Shown here: piece by piece, positions 29,588 to 42,441 of the stretch | Position numbering within the stretch: position 1 is the first letter of the stretch | Layout of the letters: every line of letters begins with the position of its first letter | Source of the DNA: Psococerastis gibbosa | Taxonomy: Eukaryota > Arthropoda > Insecta > Psocodea > Psocidae | Reading direction: 5' to 3' | DNA length: 64,000 nt | NCBI GenBank assembly: GCA_963971405.1 | Contig: OZ020484.1 | Coordinates: forward strand, 9,486,001-9,550,000 | Notes under the pieces: generated by a model | The model's database searches: none | The model's input: only the letters and a program-made list of their open reading frames with translations | Told to the model about the DNA's origin: nothing | Position numbers and translations under genes: made by a program

Positions 29588-32500
29588 ATGGAGGGAGACA
29601 TGGAGAACACGTGTGGAACAAAAATGATAAATTCGGAAGAATGCGAAAGTGGTGGCCAGGATAACAAAAAAATGCCTATGAGTGATGAGGAAAGGTTGAA
29701 ACTGGCTGATAAACTTGATAATGACTTAGAGGAATGGCTAAATGGTCTTGAGAAGAAGGCATACAAGGATGGTTGGCCTGAAGACAAATGGGAAGAGGTA
29801 AATATTAATTCTGTGGTAAATACGAGCATTTAAGTTCAGTAATCAACTATCTCTGCAGTTCAGGTATAGGACGGGATACTAAATTCACATATTCCCAAGG
29901 TTAACCGCCTATTAAGCAGAATCCACGAGAACCAATCAATCAATCAATCTTTGTCAGTGCAGTGACCCACCAAGGTGGGATTGACGGCGTCCAAACAGAG
30001 TCTGTACCAATCAATCTTTGTCCATGACCCACTTGGTTGTGTCCACAGCCTTGGCAGGAGGGGATGAGTTAACGTTCTGAGACTAGACCAGTCAGTCTAA
30101 GTGCGTGTCGAATCGTGCTCACATCCAAATTAATCGTGTGACTTTCCTATGTTTCCTAAGTGGGTCGAAGTCCAATATAATTAGGAGGTCTACGCTGTCT
30201 GTCAACTCCTTTTCTCAACAAGGTTATAAACCAGTAAATATTTATTCTATGTTATAAACAGACTCTCCCCCGCTTCTAATCCTAAAGCGCTGGATTGTTT
30301 GATGTTGATTCCGTAATCTTGAATGGACAAATGAATAATGCAAAATAATAATGTATTATGGCTCAGAGTATCTAAAACATCCAAAAATGAAAGCAACCCA
30401 TTCGGTTTTTTTTTAGTTTTTTCACAACACAATAATTGTATCTAAATTTTTCTTAATTTAGAGTGAGATCTAGAAAACTCATCACTGCCCATCCTATTAA
30501 GCTATTGTATCAATGTAAATCGGCCATTATACAATTCGTTGCTCGCTAACCAATGACTAGTCGATGCGAGATACAGACATCGTCAGGATGCAGCCTTGGT
30601 GCAGGATGTCGTTACATAAATTGGGCTATGAACCTACTGTATTACTAGTCTTGTTTAATATAGGAGATGACAAAGCATCCGTTCTTTATGAAGGAATTCC
30701 CAGAAAACACCGACGATTCACCTCTTATTCGGGGAATACAAATGTTAAAGTACGATGAAAATGAAAACACTCCTTTAGGTGAGAATTTATAAATTATCTC
30801 AATTTAAGTATAGTAAGCCTAACCAATCGCCGATATGAAAGTGATGCCATATCATAGGAATTAAAAGATAATCGTTCATTGTGAGTCAATCGATCATTCT
30901 GATTATCTTTCGAATTTCAAACCCAACACCTATTCCAACACCCTTACACACGAGCATTCCACGTCGGCGTCAGACACTGAGAAATTTGTCGGTGCAAATG
31001 GGTGGATGGAAAGATTTCTGAGACTGGCCTGAGGCGCGGATTCCACCGACCGGCTAGGGCTAAATACAAAAACGGCGACGTGGCAGCCAACATTCAAGAC
31101 TTAGGCGGGGTTTCCTCCGACCTCGCATTGCAGAATGCAAATGACATTGACGGAAATTTTTGTTTTACTCCATGCCATAGTTAAAATTGATCAATGATCA
31201 TTGAGTAAAATCACAAACAAACAAACTAAAATTAAAAAATGGCTTCATGGGATATGTTAAGTACAAACATTTTAATAGATTTCTATATAGGACATGTCGC
31301 GTAGTGGTACGGACTCTGACTTTCACCCGAAAGGTTGTTGGTTCGAGTCCCACACTGGCTACATTTTCTGGCCATGCTTCGGAGGGCATGTAAAGCAGGC
31401 GGTCCCGGGCTTTCCTAGTTGAGTGTAAGAGAGGGCTTTATAGCCCTAACTCCGCTAGGTTGGCTTAGTAATAGAAACAATAAAAAGTCCTTATTTATTT
31501 ATTTATTTAAAAGAAAAATTCAAATTTCCGGCAATGTCATTTGCATTCTGCAATGCGAGGTCGGTGGAAACCCCGCCTAAGTCGTGAATGCCTGCTACCA
31601 CGTCACCGTTTTTGTATTTAGCCCTAGCCGGTCGGTGGAATATGCGCCTAAAGCCGACGAGTTACCAAATTGCAAAAGTCGCCGGCAATGAAACTCGATC
31701 GTAAGGAGCTCATGGAGCATTGATCTTCTCAGTTCTCTGCATATGGATATGGTAACGCTGTTGTTGACCAGTCACTCAACTAACCGCACTTTATTAGACA
31801 GTGAAAAATCAAATCCAAATAATAACGTATTTTCTCCTTAACGCGCCCTGTGTGTTCCCGGTTATGAAGGTTCCATTGTCTACTTTTTGTAGCATAAGTA
31901 TTAAAATGCAGAATTTCATGTGTTAATTTATTAGGGATTTTTTTTTGTTTTAGAACTAGCTCAATCTTATAAAGAAGATGGCAATTTCAACTTTAAACAC
32001 AAAAAATACAGAATGGCTGTCATAAGTTATACTGAAGGTTTAAGGCGAAAATGTGGAGAATCCGAGATGGACGCTACTCTATATAATAACCGCGCCGCTG
32101 CTCAATTCTTTCTTGGGAACTATAGGTAGCATTGGCTAAACGTTTAAGGGTCATGCAGACAGTGGACCTTGTGGCTACTGTTAGGCCCGGTTCACACGGA
32201 CGATTCCGCACTCGCGAGTTTTCTTCCATTGTAACCAACGGGTAGTTGGAAACCCCCAGAGTCAACTTCTTGACGATTTCGGAAGCTGGTGGGAAGCCGA
32301 CGGCACGCAGGTGCACGTGCTCTCCAAGACTGGCCGTCTTCTCAAGTTTGTCTGGCTCATTTGCTAATATAAAAAAAAACGTCGGCGACTCGCGGGTGTC
32401 GAATCGTCCGTGTGACCCGAGCCGTAGTATTTAAGGAGCTAGGCTCAGCTGTTCACAATTCACTCTCTTATGCTTTACTAATAGTAGCCAACTATAAGGA

Positions 32501-35500
32501 ATCAGTTCGAATATACATAAGGTTATCTGCCACGTTAGAATAGTGATGTGTAACTCCGCACAGTTTGTGGACGTAAGTCTGGATGTAAACCCATCGGCAG
32601 TGGATTGAATCCATCGGCTTGAATCGGACTTACTTGTTCCATTCTTCAGTTTATTCCACAATGAACTCAACTTAATCAACATTGAGCCTGGAAATTGTCA
32701 ACACTGACACAGCCGACAGCACGCAGGTGCATGTGCTCCCCAAGACATGCCAGACCGTAGAAATCTTCTCAAGTTGAATCTGGGTTTGCTTTTGCACCAA
32801 CCATTTACCAAGACCATTTGCTAATATGAAAAAAAGACGCATAACTCGAGCGTATCAAATCGTCCTTGTGTACCGGGCCGTAGTATTTAATGAACTAGGC
32901 TCAGCTCTTCACAATTTACTCACATAGGTTTTACTAATAGTAGCCTATCTATGAGGAATCAGTTGGAATGTACAGAAGATAATTATTAGTCACGTTAGGA
33001 AGTCTCATGGAGCCAATCAGTGCCTCCCAAATATATATAAGATAGAATAAATGGTGCCCACCCATAAGCTAAGTAAGGCCGAGAGCGGTCAAATGTGTCC
33101 ATAACAAATGTCACTGAGTTTATAGGGCTCCAATATAAGAAAAATCGTGGGTTCGAATCCCACCAAGTCCAGTTTTTCTATATCCTCTAATTTCTGTTAT
33201 ACGGAGGATATACTGCAATATAACTATACTAATATCCTTATTGCGAATATTTTCAACATGAACCTGACCCTCTTTCTTGTAATTTTGCAGGTCAAGCCTA
33301 TTGGATTGCAAAACTTGTCTCAGTTTGAAGCCATTACACGACAAAGCGGAAGCTCGGGCTGCACAATGCTGTCTTAACCTTAAAAAGTGCAGGGAAGCAA
33401 TCGCTTACGCCGATTCATATCTGAAAAGACACCCAGATAACGTTGAAATTAAGAAAATTGTAGCTGAAGCTAGATCAATGCAGGTATCTACATTAAGAGT
33501 GCTTACGTCCATGTCCCATAAAGTCATACCCCACCCCCGAAATGTAAAGGGCATGTAAAGTAGGTGGTCCCGGGCCTTCCTGATTGAGAGTAAGAGTGGG
33601 CTTTATAGCCCTTACTCCGCTAGGATGGCTTAGTAGTAGAACAAAAAAATCCCTTTCGGCTCTGGGCGATAAGGTGTAGGGAGATTCCGCAGACCCTGCT
33701 TTTAAATAAATAAAAAATACTTCAGTATTTTCCCGACCACAACATCAACACACAAAACACTCTTGTGTTCCAAACAATGACGACCATGAACTTTTACTTA
33801 TTAAATTATTTTTACTTTGACTGGACGTCATCTTGAAATCATTGATTTGTCGTAAAAAGTGTTAATAATACGGGCTTTCAGTCAAATTTTCATTCATTCC
33901 TCTGCGTCCTGCGACCAATATTAACTGAGATATGAATTATATAAGGTTTCAATCGGCCGCCATCTTTTAACTAAATAGTGGATCTAGCTGGTTAACGAAC
34001 TGGATCAAGACATTTGTATGATAAATTTTTGTCATTTTGTGCCAAGTTTCATCAAAATCAGATAATATTTACGGAAGTTAGAGTTTCTTAAAATCGATAT
34101 ATATATAATATATAACATTTTGATCGGAGGGTGGTTTTAGGCTCAGGAGGTCATGAAATGAAAAGTTGTGAAGAAATTTTCCGAAAGTCGAACATTGGTC
34201 GCCATCTCAATAGATAGATGAATCTACCTAAAAGTCAATATTTATTTATTTACGGTGAAAAAAGTTTTTACTCTAAAATTGTATTTTTCCTCTTGTCATA
34301 GATGTCCAGACTAGTTTGCTAATATTTTAGAACTATCTGTCCCTTCAGCTTTACAGTGCATCTAGTAATTTAGGTTACTCTTGTCATCTTTTTAGAAAAT
34401 GATAGAACGCGACCGACGAAAGGATGAGCGACGAGAGAAGAAGGATGAGGAAGCTATGGAAAAGTTGCAGTCTGCGTTAGTGGCAAGGGGTGTGGAAGTG
34501 GAGGTGAATGGAGACCCTTATGAGGTTCTCCAGGGAATGCACGAGAAACCACAACTCTTGCTAGATGGATCTATTGTCTGGCCGGTCTTTTTTCTTTATC
34601 CTGAATACTCCACTTCAGATTTCATTCAAGAGTTTAACGAAAACGATAGGTAAGTTACCAACTCATTACCTGCTACACTAATTATACGTCTTATAATATT
34701 TTTTATTATATTGTCTTTGTCCAGCGCCCACTCTTGGCTTTACCGCCATCTACGCACCTGCGTATAGTGACGTAATGTCATTGTTTGGGCTCTGAATCGA
34801 TTGACACGTTAGAAGGTGAGCAGCATCCATGCATTCGCTGAGGCAGAGTGGGCATTGGTCTGAAGCAGCCAGGCCTAGACGAAACTGGTGAGAGGTAGTC
34901 GTGGCCAGTAGTGCAGCGAAAACGGGCGACAAAAGCAGCTCTTATATTATATTGTTAATATATATACATACAGTATATATTATAATATTTATATATATGT
35001 ATATTGTAATGTTGATAGTTGTTAAGCTAATTTTTGTACCTTCTGTCTGCTGAAAGATATTGAATAAGGCAGTGTCTGACTAATTTAATATCATTTGCAC
35101 GGTGATAAATTATCCAGAGGATGATTGTGTTAAATCTTTTCATAATTTTTAGTCAGTAGGAGGACTGAAGATTACACTATGTATAGACAACAGGCCTAGC
35201 ATTACGAACGAGTCCATGGAAAACTGATTGATAGCATTGAGAAACTACCAAAACGCCATTCTCATCAGTTTTCCGCTGAATGGCTGCATATATATCTTCG
35301 CTATATACGCTAGGTTAGGGAAAAAGGAAGCCAGGTGGAGAAAGGTGAGCGGTATTGGAAGCCACAGCTTTGTTGCTAACCTCAAGCATGCAAATACAGT
35401 ATACATCGTGCCTGGGGGCGATTATTTCTAATCTTAAAAGGACATGCTACGTAGAAAAAGACACCCCAAAATTTGTTGTTTTTATTGACTTTTTATTTTT

Positions 35501-36729
35501 TATTTAATTAACAAAACAAAACTTCATGCATCACATAATAGGAAATATTAAATTATTGGTGTACCTTAGTTCTTCCATAAATACCAGAACAGACAAGACA
35601 GGAGTAAAATTTCGCGTATTCTGGGATTTTTGGAAGAACTGCAAAACCGAAAAGTAAAAATACCCGATTATATGATGCACGAAGTAGTCTTCTTCAACTT
35701 ACATGAGCCAAATTTTTAATAACTTGCTGAGTTAATTAAATAAAAAATGAGAAGTATTTAATTTTGGTGGGGTGCCAATTTATTACGTGACATATTCTCT
35801 TAATAGTGTACAGCCAATAGGAAATTGGCAGCCCGAAATTTAATACTTTTTATTTTTTATTTAATTAACTAAGCAAGTTATTAAAGATTTGGCTCATTTA
35901 AGTTGTAGAAGACTACTTCATGCATCATACAATATAATAAGGTATTTTTTATTTTCGAAATTTTAGTTTTTTCATATACACGATTATACGCGAAAAGTTA
36001 TTGTTTATAAATTATTATCGTGTTTATGAAAAAACTACAATTTCGAAAATTAAAAATACCTTATTATATGTTGTATGAAGTAGCCTAGTCGTCTACAACT
36101 TAAATTAGCCAAATCTTTAATAACTTGCTCAGTTAATTAAATAAAAAATATTAAATTTCGGGCTGCCAATTTCCAAGTGGCTGGGCTGTACACTCTTAAC
36201 CTGGGATTAAAAATGTAAACAAGATAATTTTCGAATGGAATGTTCTATTAAAAAAAATTTACATTTTTAACCTCAAGAGTAAGTTAATTCTAAACGGCAC
36301 AATAGGCCCGCTGCTGGTCTAACATTAACAAACTTTTCTAGGATTATAAGCATGCTTCAAGAAATGTTTACTGAAACGCCTGATTGGGACAAAGCAGGAA
36401 AATACAAGGTCGATGATCTTTCTGTTTACTATGAAGGAGCAGAACGTTCTGAGATGTATGCTGTCAACGTAAAATCAACGTTGAAAAATGTTATATCTCG
36501 AAAAGGGTAAGTCGCACTAATGGCCTAAATGAAACTTTCATTTATAGTTTGGTTGTTCCAAAGATGTTAAAAAAAAGCTGTTGTTTTGGTTATGTAATTT
36601 TACACTCAGTATTAACTTTGTAATTTTTTTAGGTTCGTTGCACGCGATTGGAGGCCTGCATTCCTGGTATTTGTAAAAGGAAGTACTGCTGAACACAACT
36701 TTCTGAACAATTATAAGGTTATCAAATAA
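29588..36729 (+). CDS. Ttc4: TPR co-chaperone TTC4 / Dpit47, 7 coding exons
   Basis: Exons: 29588-29797, 30664-30778, 31954-32125, 33291-33483, 34396-34649, 36342-36506, 36633-36729. Introns are GT..AG, phases agree, 401 aa, the usual TTC4 length. The N-terminus is acidic, followed by [19 protein letters not shown], a conserved segment before the TPRs. Three TPR motifs span about residues 110-230 ([53 protein letters not shown]). A basic/acidic helix follows (residues 231-260) and then the C-terminal Cns1/TTC4 domain with [17 protein letters not shown] and ending [15 protein letters not shown]. The family binds HSP90 and HSP70 C-termini through the TPR clamp; the fly member Dpit47 also interacts with DNA polymerase alpha. 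Divergent from snz; introns hold SA, F1, S1, S2 and F2 insertions but no exon is hit. Confidence 0.95.
30045..30260 (+). repeat. SA retroposon copy, diverged
   Basis: It shares GACCAGTCAGTCTAAGTGCG, AATTAATCGTGTGACTTTCC and AAGTGGGTCGAAGTCC with the SA consensus; the 5' end is degraded. It lies in Ttc4 intron 1. Confidence 0.6.
31030..31651. mobile_element. F1 composite MITE interrupted by an S2 SINE
   Basis: Same outer and inner tips as the element at 21,681 (GGCGCGGATTCCACCGACCG; TTAGGCGGGGTTTCCTCCGA; GTGGAAACCCCGCCTAAG; GGTCGGTGGAATATGCGCC). The unique core is in the orientation of the 54,863 copy and is split after TTTCTATA by a SINE (31,288-31,505). In Ttc4 intron 2. Confidence 0.82.
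31288..31505 (+). mobile_element. S2 tRNA-derived SINE
   Basis: A-box-like GTCGCGTAGTGGTACGG and an exact B box GGTTCGAGTCCCAC lie 43 bp apart. They are followed by GGTCCCGGGCTTTCCTAG, a CTTTATAGCCCTAACTCC hairpin and a (TTTA)n tail. Inserted in the F1 composite. Other copies: 33,549-33,650 (3' part) and 50,344-50,469 (minus). Confidence 0.8.
32184..32423. mobile_element. 240-bp MITE with GGCCCGGTTCACACGGACGA ends
   Basis: The terminus GGCCCGGTTCACACGGACGA is inverted at TCGTCCGTGTGACCCGAGCC, with ACTCGCGAGTT/GACTCGCGGG just inside. A diverged duplicate of its right part and of the DNA to its right is at about 32,700-33,005. Confidence 0.75.
33113..33205 (+). repeat. S1 SINE 3' fragment
   Basis: GTGGGTTCGAATCCCACC is followed by AAGTCCAGTTTTTCTATATC and CTCTAATTTCTGTTA, matching the 3' half of the S1 copy at 14,800-15,025. 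It ends 85 bp before Ttc4 exon 4. Confidence 0.65.
33549..33650 (+). repeat. S2 SINE 3' part
   Basis: GGGCATGTAAAGTAGGTGGTC, CCCGGGCCTTCCTGATTGAG and GGGCTTTATAGCCCTTACTCC match the body of the SINE at 31,288-31,505. The tRNA-like head is missing. In Ttc4 intron 4. Confidence 0.65.
35438..36192. mobile_element. Two adjacent F2 foldback elements
   Basis: 35,438-35,805 has ends GGACATGCTACGTAGAAAAA and TTATTACGTGACATATTCTC and matches 4302-4694. 35,812-36,192 is a related palindrome with ends AGTGTACAGCCAATAGGAAA and CCAAGTGGCTGGGCTGTACA. Both carry the TTGGCTCATNNAAGTTGTAG arms. In Ttc4 intron 5. Confidence 0.75.
36193..36318. mobile_element. F3 MITE
   Basis: GGGATTAAAAATGTAAACAAG and inverted TTTACATTTTTAACC arms, ending in the family end AATAGGCCCGC. 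Its right end is about 25 bp from Ttc4 exon 6. Confidence 0.6.
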
Positions 36730-36820
36730 GTGACGCAGCGTATTTTATTTTAAAGCACTATACTCGTACACATTACGCAATCACATTTTGTGCCATAGCC
36801 ATTGCATTTGTACAATTGCT

Positions 36821-36826
36821 AATAAA
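36821..36826 (+). terminator. Polyadenylation signal of Ttc4
   Basis: AATAAA 92 nt after the Ttc4 stop codon. Confidence 0.65.
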
Positions 36827-36829
36827 AAA

Positions 36830-38059
36830 AACATAGTTTCCTGTACACCCCATTTATTGATTTAAAAAGAGTATCGGAAATTCTTCCGAACATCTACCGA
36901 ACACTTGGCAATTTTTTCACAGCTACAACTTTACATAAATATATCATATCTTACAGTAGATGCGTGAATTTTTCTGTTAGGAAAGCTTATTCTTGCTATT
37001 TTGTTACGAGAATATGGAACGTAAAAAATTTTACATCTAAAATCTGACACTTCTCATTATTTATCAATGTACTATTGTAGGCTTGTAACACAAGATCATG
37101 CCAAGAAATCTCTAGCAGACTCCTCCTAGCCCGATTAGCGTTTAAGAAAAAGTCGAAAATATTTGAAGCTAATAACATCGACATAAATATACGGAGGAGG
37201 CTGCTTAAAAGATTAGTTTGGAGTTTGGATGAAAACTAGCTATGTATCTAGGCCTAACTATTTTTTTCTAGAACCATTATTACTGTCACCGGAAATTCAT
37301 AAATAGAACTGGACATTTTTAAAATAAAAAAATCCTATTACACAGAAATAATTATCGTTTTCAGGGCTTCGAAAATGGCTTGTTGCTATCCAAGAAGAAA
37401 TGTTCTAAATTTTGATGTACATATAATACATACCTAACATAACCTAACCTAAATCGGTAAGGACGGCATCATAGTATTGGTCAATATAAAGTTGAAGTAT
37501 ACATTTAAATTAATGTAGACCTTACCTAAACAAATGAATAAAATAATGCCCTCCTCTGAATGGGGTGGCGCATCACCGAGCATAACTTATGCAGATAGGT
37601 GTTAGTTCAAATTGTATTTGTCGTAAGGCGGCTATTCCACCGACCTCGTTTTTCATAATGCAAGTGCATGACGTGGGAGCAGACATCATTAATAAGTCTC
37701 TACCATATTATAACTTATAATAGATAAGTTAAGTATCTACATTATAGTCTCCTTAAAATATGGCAGAGACTTATTAATGATGTCTGCTACCACGTCATGC
37801 ACTTGCATTATTAAAAACGAGGTCGGTAGAATAGACGCACAAGTGGAAACCCTATTAACTTAAATCAAACAAAATGCTTCCCCATACTTGTTGTCAATAG
37901 CAACTGGTCCCCACCAATCAGAGCTTTGGATCCTACACGAAACTGAAACGACGCACCACTCCATAGCCATAAGGCTGAGGCCGCCAGGTTTTATTTTTGT
38001 TCTCCCACAACAGGGTTGCCACTTGCGAAAACTCAAAATTGAACAGCAGAGAGGACTGT
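36830..38059. other. Spacer between Ttc4 and the hAT element
   Basis: No gene seen. The only clear element is the F1 MITE at 37,624-37,839. A second hAT-like tip, CAGGGTTGCCACTT near 38,009, lies close to the hAT left end but I found no partner for it. Confidence 0.45.
37624..37839. mobile_element. F1 foldback MITE
   Basis: The tips TAAGGCGGCTATTCCACCGA and TCGGTAGAATAGACGC enclose ATGACGTGGGAGCAGACATC and its inverse ATGTCTGCTACCACGTCAT. The arms pair over about 90 bp. Confidence 0.82.
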
Positions 38060-38532
38060 CAGTGTTACCAGATTGGGCGGAATTCCGCCAATTGGGCGGG
38101 TTGAGACGGTCATGTGGCGGGCAAAATTTTAAAACGGCGGGCACCCGCCAATTGGGCGGGTTCGCGCCCTTCAACTGGCGGGTATCGGCGGATTTTTTCC
38201 GATTCTAAAAATCTGTAAAAAAATTCAAAACCTGCTCAACTAAAAAAAAAAATTAAATTTTCCGCCAAGTTTTCAAAGGTACCACCATTGGAGACGTTGA
38301 AGGACAAAAGTGGTGTCATGTTGGACAATCGATATTCGATAATCGATACGACATTCGCAAATCGCCCGCATCACATGATATTTTGTTTGTTGTTCTTGTT
38401 TGTCACTTTGTTGATTTTGATTTTTCTGTAAATCTGTACATGGACCTCGTGGCTTGTGCTTTTTTTTATTAATTTCTCTTTTATTTTTACTTAATTTTGC
38501 ATTTGCAAATTGCAATTTTATAAAGATTAAAG

Positions 38533-41500
38533 ATGCCTAAATCAAAGGGTTCCTGGGCGAAGTATGCGAAACATTATAACACCAACTGGGAAAATGAAGC
38601 TCAATTTAAAGGTAAGACCGATTTGATATTTGACAAAACTTTCCTTATTCATTTGCTGTATGTAGTATGTACCTTTTACATAATACCTACATACCTACTT
38701 TACCTAGGGCTAGTAAATCAATATATTATCCAGTTAACAATTAGCAATGTGTCGGATTCGTCAATAGTACATGTTAGTGCATAAAAACAAAAGTTATACA
38801 ATACATAATGATAATAATTAATGAGCATTATATTATAAAATTCTGAGCAAAGCTCTTCGTACAACAGGAAATTAAAGTAATTAATGTAATAGACCTAAAT
38901 ATAAATTATATAGCATTAGATAGGCTAGGTGTGATGGTCATTCTTATATTAAATTGGTTGCATAAAATTCATCAAGTGAGTAGAAAGCATTATCTATTAA
39001 GTATTTTCGCAATATCGCAATATTTCTTCATATGATGACTTTCTTACATGACTCGGTAAAACATTAAAAATGCTTTAGTATCTCGTAGTCTCATGTGTAC
39101 GCGAATGGTGGTGTAAATGAAAAATATGACGTTAAGTAATAGAAAAGGAAACATTGAAAATTAAGGATGACACGGGTGAACTTAACTTTAGTTGTGGAAG
39201 GAATAGTATTAAACCGTAGTAGATAGTAAAACGTACCAACAACGACCCCAACCGCGTATATATGTAAATGGCCAATTCTCCGTGAAATCGGTGAATTATG
39301 CTGAAAAAAGGCAAAAGGGTATGGTTCAATTAAATTTGGTAAAAATTGCCAGTCAAAATCATCAAATGGTCTTTGACCCACCATGGTGGGATAGACTGTG
39401 TCAATAATTAATAAATACCCCAAACACCTATTAAGTAAAATCGAGGAATTATGCAGAGAAAATTAGGTTTGGCGGATTCTAAGAAACATTTCTTAAATAC
39501 TGAAATCAAATCGATTTATAATGTAGACAAAGGTAATGTTTACCCATATTGATCTGATAACCTGTCATTAATGTTTATTGGTCGTGTTTTTTTAGGTTGG
39601 CTCTCACGGGCACCTGATGATTTAATTGCAGCGGGACGCGGAGAAGCCTTCTGCACATTGTGCAAATCAACGATTCGTGCACAAAAAAATGATATTAAAA
39701 CCCATGCGGATTCAAAAGGACACAAGTTAAAGTTAGAATCATTAAATAAGACGAAACAAAGCACGTTGTCTTCATTCGGTAAGTTATTCGTAATATTTAA
39801 CGAATTAACTTTAAGCTGGTGATAAGCCTATTTAGCTGCTCTAAATAATTCTTAATTTTGATTTAAATTCCTTTCAAAATTTGAGAAAACACATTTATGA
39901 GGAAAGGCAATAGTACAATAATTTGTTTGAGAATCAATCTCCTGTGAAGAAATACTTACACCTAGGTATAGACAATTAACTAATATTATTTTAAACATTT
40001 GCCAAATATGATGAATTGAAGCTCAGGAATTTATTCATCACAAAATTGGTCAAATTTCATCATTTTATCTCTTTTGTAGGCTATACATGTATAAGATCAC
40101 AAAATTCCATACTATACGCCTGATAATAAATTGATAATAATAATAATTGATTACTGCATAATGATTGAATGAAATTTAAAATATTATACCAAGTACTATT
40201 TTCACTAAATTGATTAAACGCTCAAATTTAGGAATGTCGCTGCAAGTCCAAAATAATCACAGTTTCGTTTTACAAAGCAAACAGTACAATATTATCTAGA
40301 CTCATAGTTTCACAGTACACGGTTTTATTTTTATAAAATGCTATATGTAATAATTTAAGTTTGCTTTGTAACAACAATTGTTTTAATTGTTTTTATTTAA
40401 AACAATGCTATTACTAAACTAATAAAAGTGATCCAGGGCAAAATTTATACTCTTCTGAGTGCCGAGTGTATTTTTTATATACATATATGCCATACTCTAA
40501 AATAATCATTTTTTATTTTTAATAATGTTCTAAAATTAATCAATTTGGATAAGTGTAAAAGAAACAGTTTTAGTGGGCCTAATTATATTATTATTTTTTT
40601 TAGTGACTTCAACGAAGGCAGAGAAAACCAATGATCTTCGATTGGCTGTTTTTATAGCCAACCATTCATCTACAAGGGCCATTGACCACCTTGGGGAGAT
40701 GATAAAAGACATGGGATCGGGCAGCAGCTTATCAAATTTGCGCCTGCACCGGACTAAATGCGCCAAGCTTATAGAGAACGTCATTGCACCGGCACTGTTA
40801 GAAGAAGTCCTGCACGACCTCGGCAACAGGCCGTTTTCGATAGTTATCGACGAATCAACGGATATTGGCTGCGAAAAATATATGGCGTACGTAGTTGTTT
40901 ATTTCAGTGTGGCTGAAAACAGAATTATCAGCCACTTCTTGGGGTTCCAAGAAGTGGAGCGGGCCACAGCTGAGGACTTGTTCACAAATTTTGTTAATTT
41001 TTTTACCGCAATGAAAATTGACCTGGCCAACCTTATTGCCATTGGCACAGATGGGGCCAGCAATCTGTGCGGGGTAAACAACTCTTTATACACCCGACTA
41101 AGGGAGAAATTGCCTGATTTACAACTTATAAGGTGCGTTTGCCACTCATTAAACCGCTGCTCTCAGAGGGCTTGCGAGGAGCTGCCAACAGCCCTTGAGT
41201 TTTTATTACGAGAATCAAGGAGCTGGTTCTCGCACAGCTCGCTGAGATGCAAGGCATATAAAGATGTATATGCCTTGATAAATGACAGCAAAACACCGCC
41301 TAAACTTACGGCTTTATCGGCCACAAGATGGCTGGCCCACCATTCTGCGGTTAAAAGAACTAGCGAGCAATGGCTGGAGTTAAAAACATTTTTTCAAATG
41401 GTGGCCAATACAGAAAAATGTTACACGGCCAAAACGCTTTCACAAATGTATGCCAATGAGGCACATTACTTGTATTTACTTTTTTTAAGGCAGGCTTTGA

Positions 41501-42441
41501 AAGATATCACCGATTGTAATATTGTTTTTCAAGCCAGCAACTCTGACCCTAGCAACGTATACCGGGATTTAAGGGGGTTGCTACTTTCATTTGCGCGACG
41601 CATTTTTAAGCCCGCGTATTTACAACATAGACTTGACGCCAGCAAGGCAAAGGGAATGTTGGAAGAGGCCGACATCAACGCAGTGGGCTTCGCAGTTGAG
41701 AAAGCAGGAAACTGTTTTGACAACAGTTTATTGGAGCTCACTGACGTTGATTTCGGCACAACATTTAGTGAGCACGCGAAATCATCCAAAATTGGACGCG
41801 CTGAGTTGAATACTGTAATGGAAAGATGTTGCAGGTTCATGCTTGTGTTGTGCAGAGAATTAGTACAACGCATGCCTGGAAATGTTGCAATTATCCAGGG
41901 GTTACGGCATTTAACACCATCCGCGGCCTTATCTCTCAGCAGGGCACCATTTGTAGACTTACCCTTAAGTTTGGCTGGCAAAAATCGCGACATGGACGCC
42001 ATAGAGAACCAGTGGCGATTGCTTGGAACGATGACTTTGGCAGACATCGTTCCTGGTGTGCCTGCTCCGGGAGTCACTATGGGAAAATTTTGGGCTAGTG
42101 TCGCGCAAATGAAAAATGCTGGAGGGCAGCTCATTTTTAAAGATTTATCTGACTTCGCTTTGAGGGCACTTTCATTGCCGACTAGCAATGCAGTGGTGGA
42201 GAGAGTATTTTCTGTAATGGGCGTAGTTAAATGCAAATTGCGGAACAGAATGCAACTGTCCATGTTGATTGCAATTCTACGTATTCGGCTATACCAGCAG
42301 GTGCGGGGAGACTGTTGCAAAGAGTTTTCCCCCACCCAAAAAATGTTTGAATTATTTACTTCAAAAATGTACAGCGATACAATAAATGAACAAGATGTTT
42401 CTGGAGAATCGATGGATGAAATTATAAGTTGGTTAGAATAG
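38533..42441 (+). CDS. hAT transposase with BED-like zinc finger, 3 exons
   Basis: Exons 38533-38611, 39596-39778 and 40604-42441; introns are GT..AG, phases 1/1 agree, and the 699-aa product has no internal stop. Exon 1 starts MPKSKGSWAKYAKHYNTNWE. Exon 2 holds a CxxC...HxxxxxH finger (EAFCTLCKSTIRAQ, HADSKGH). Exon 3 carries the RNase-H-like core: the first catalytic Asp in FSIVIDESTD, the second in AIGTDGASNLCG, CHSLNRCSQRAC and a helical insertion, then the C-terminal dimerisation segment with the catalytic Glu in LPTSNAVVERVFSVM and KLRNRMQ. All residues expected for activity are present. It catalyses cut-and-paste transposition at the element's ends. Whether it is expressed cannot be told; a domesticated gene is less likely because the element's ends and target duplication are intact. 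Confidence 0.92.

Noticed and set aside
31288-31360. Functional tRNA gene with perfect B box
   Set aside because: No acceptor stem pairs, and the same unit occurs with its body at other loci; it is the head of a SINE.
41529-42335. Long open frame antisense to the hAT transposase
   Set aside because: It lies wholly inside the transposase exon in the opposite strand and resembles no protein; a shadow of the real coding frame.
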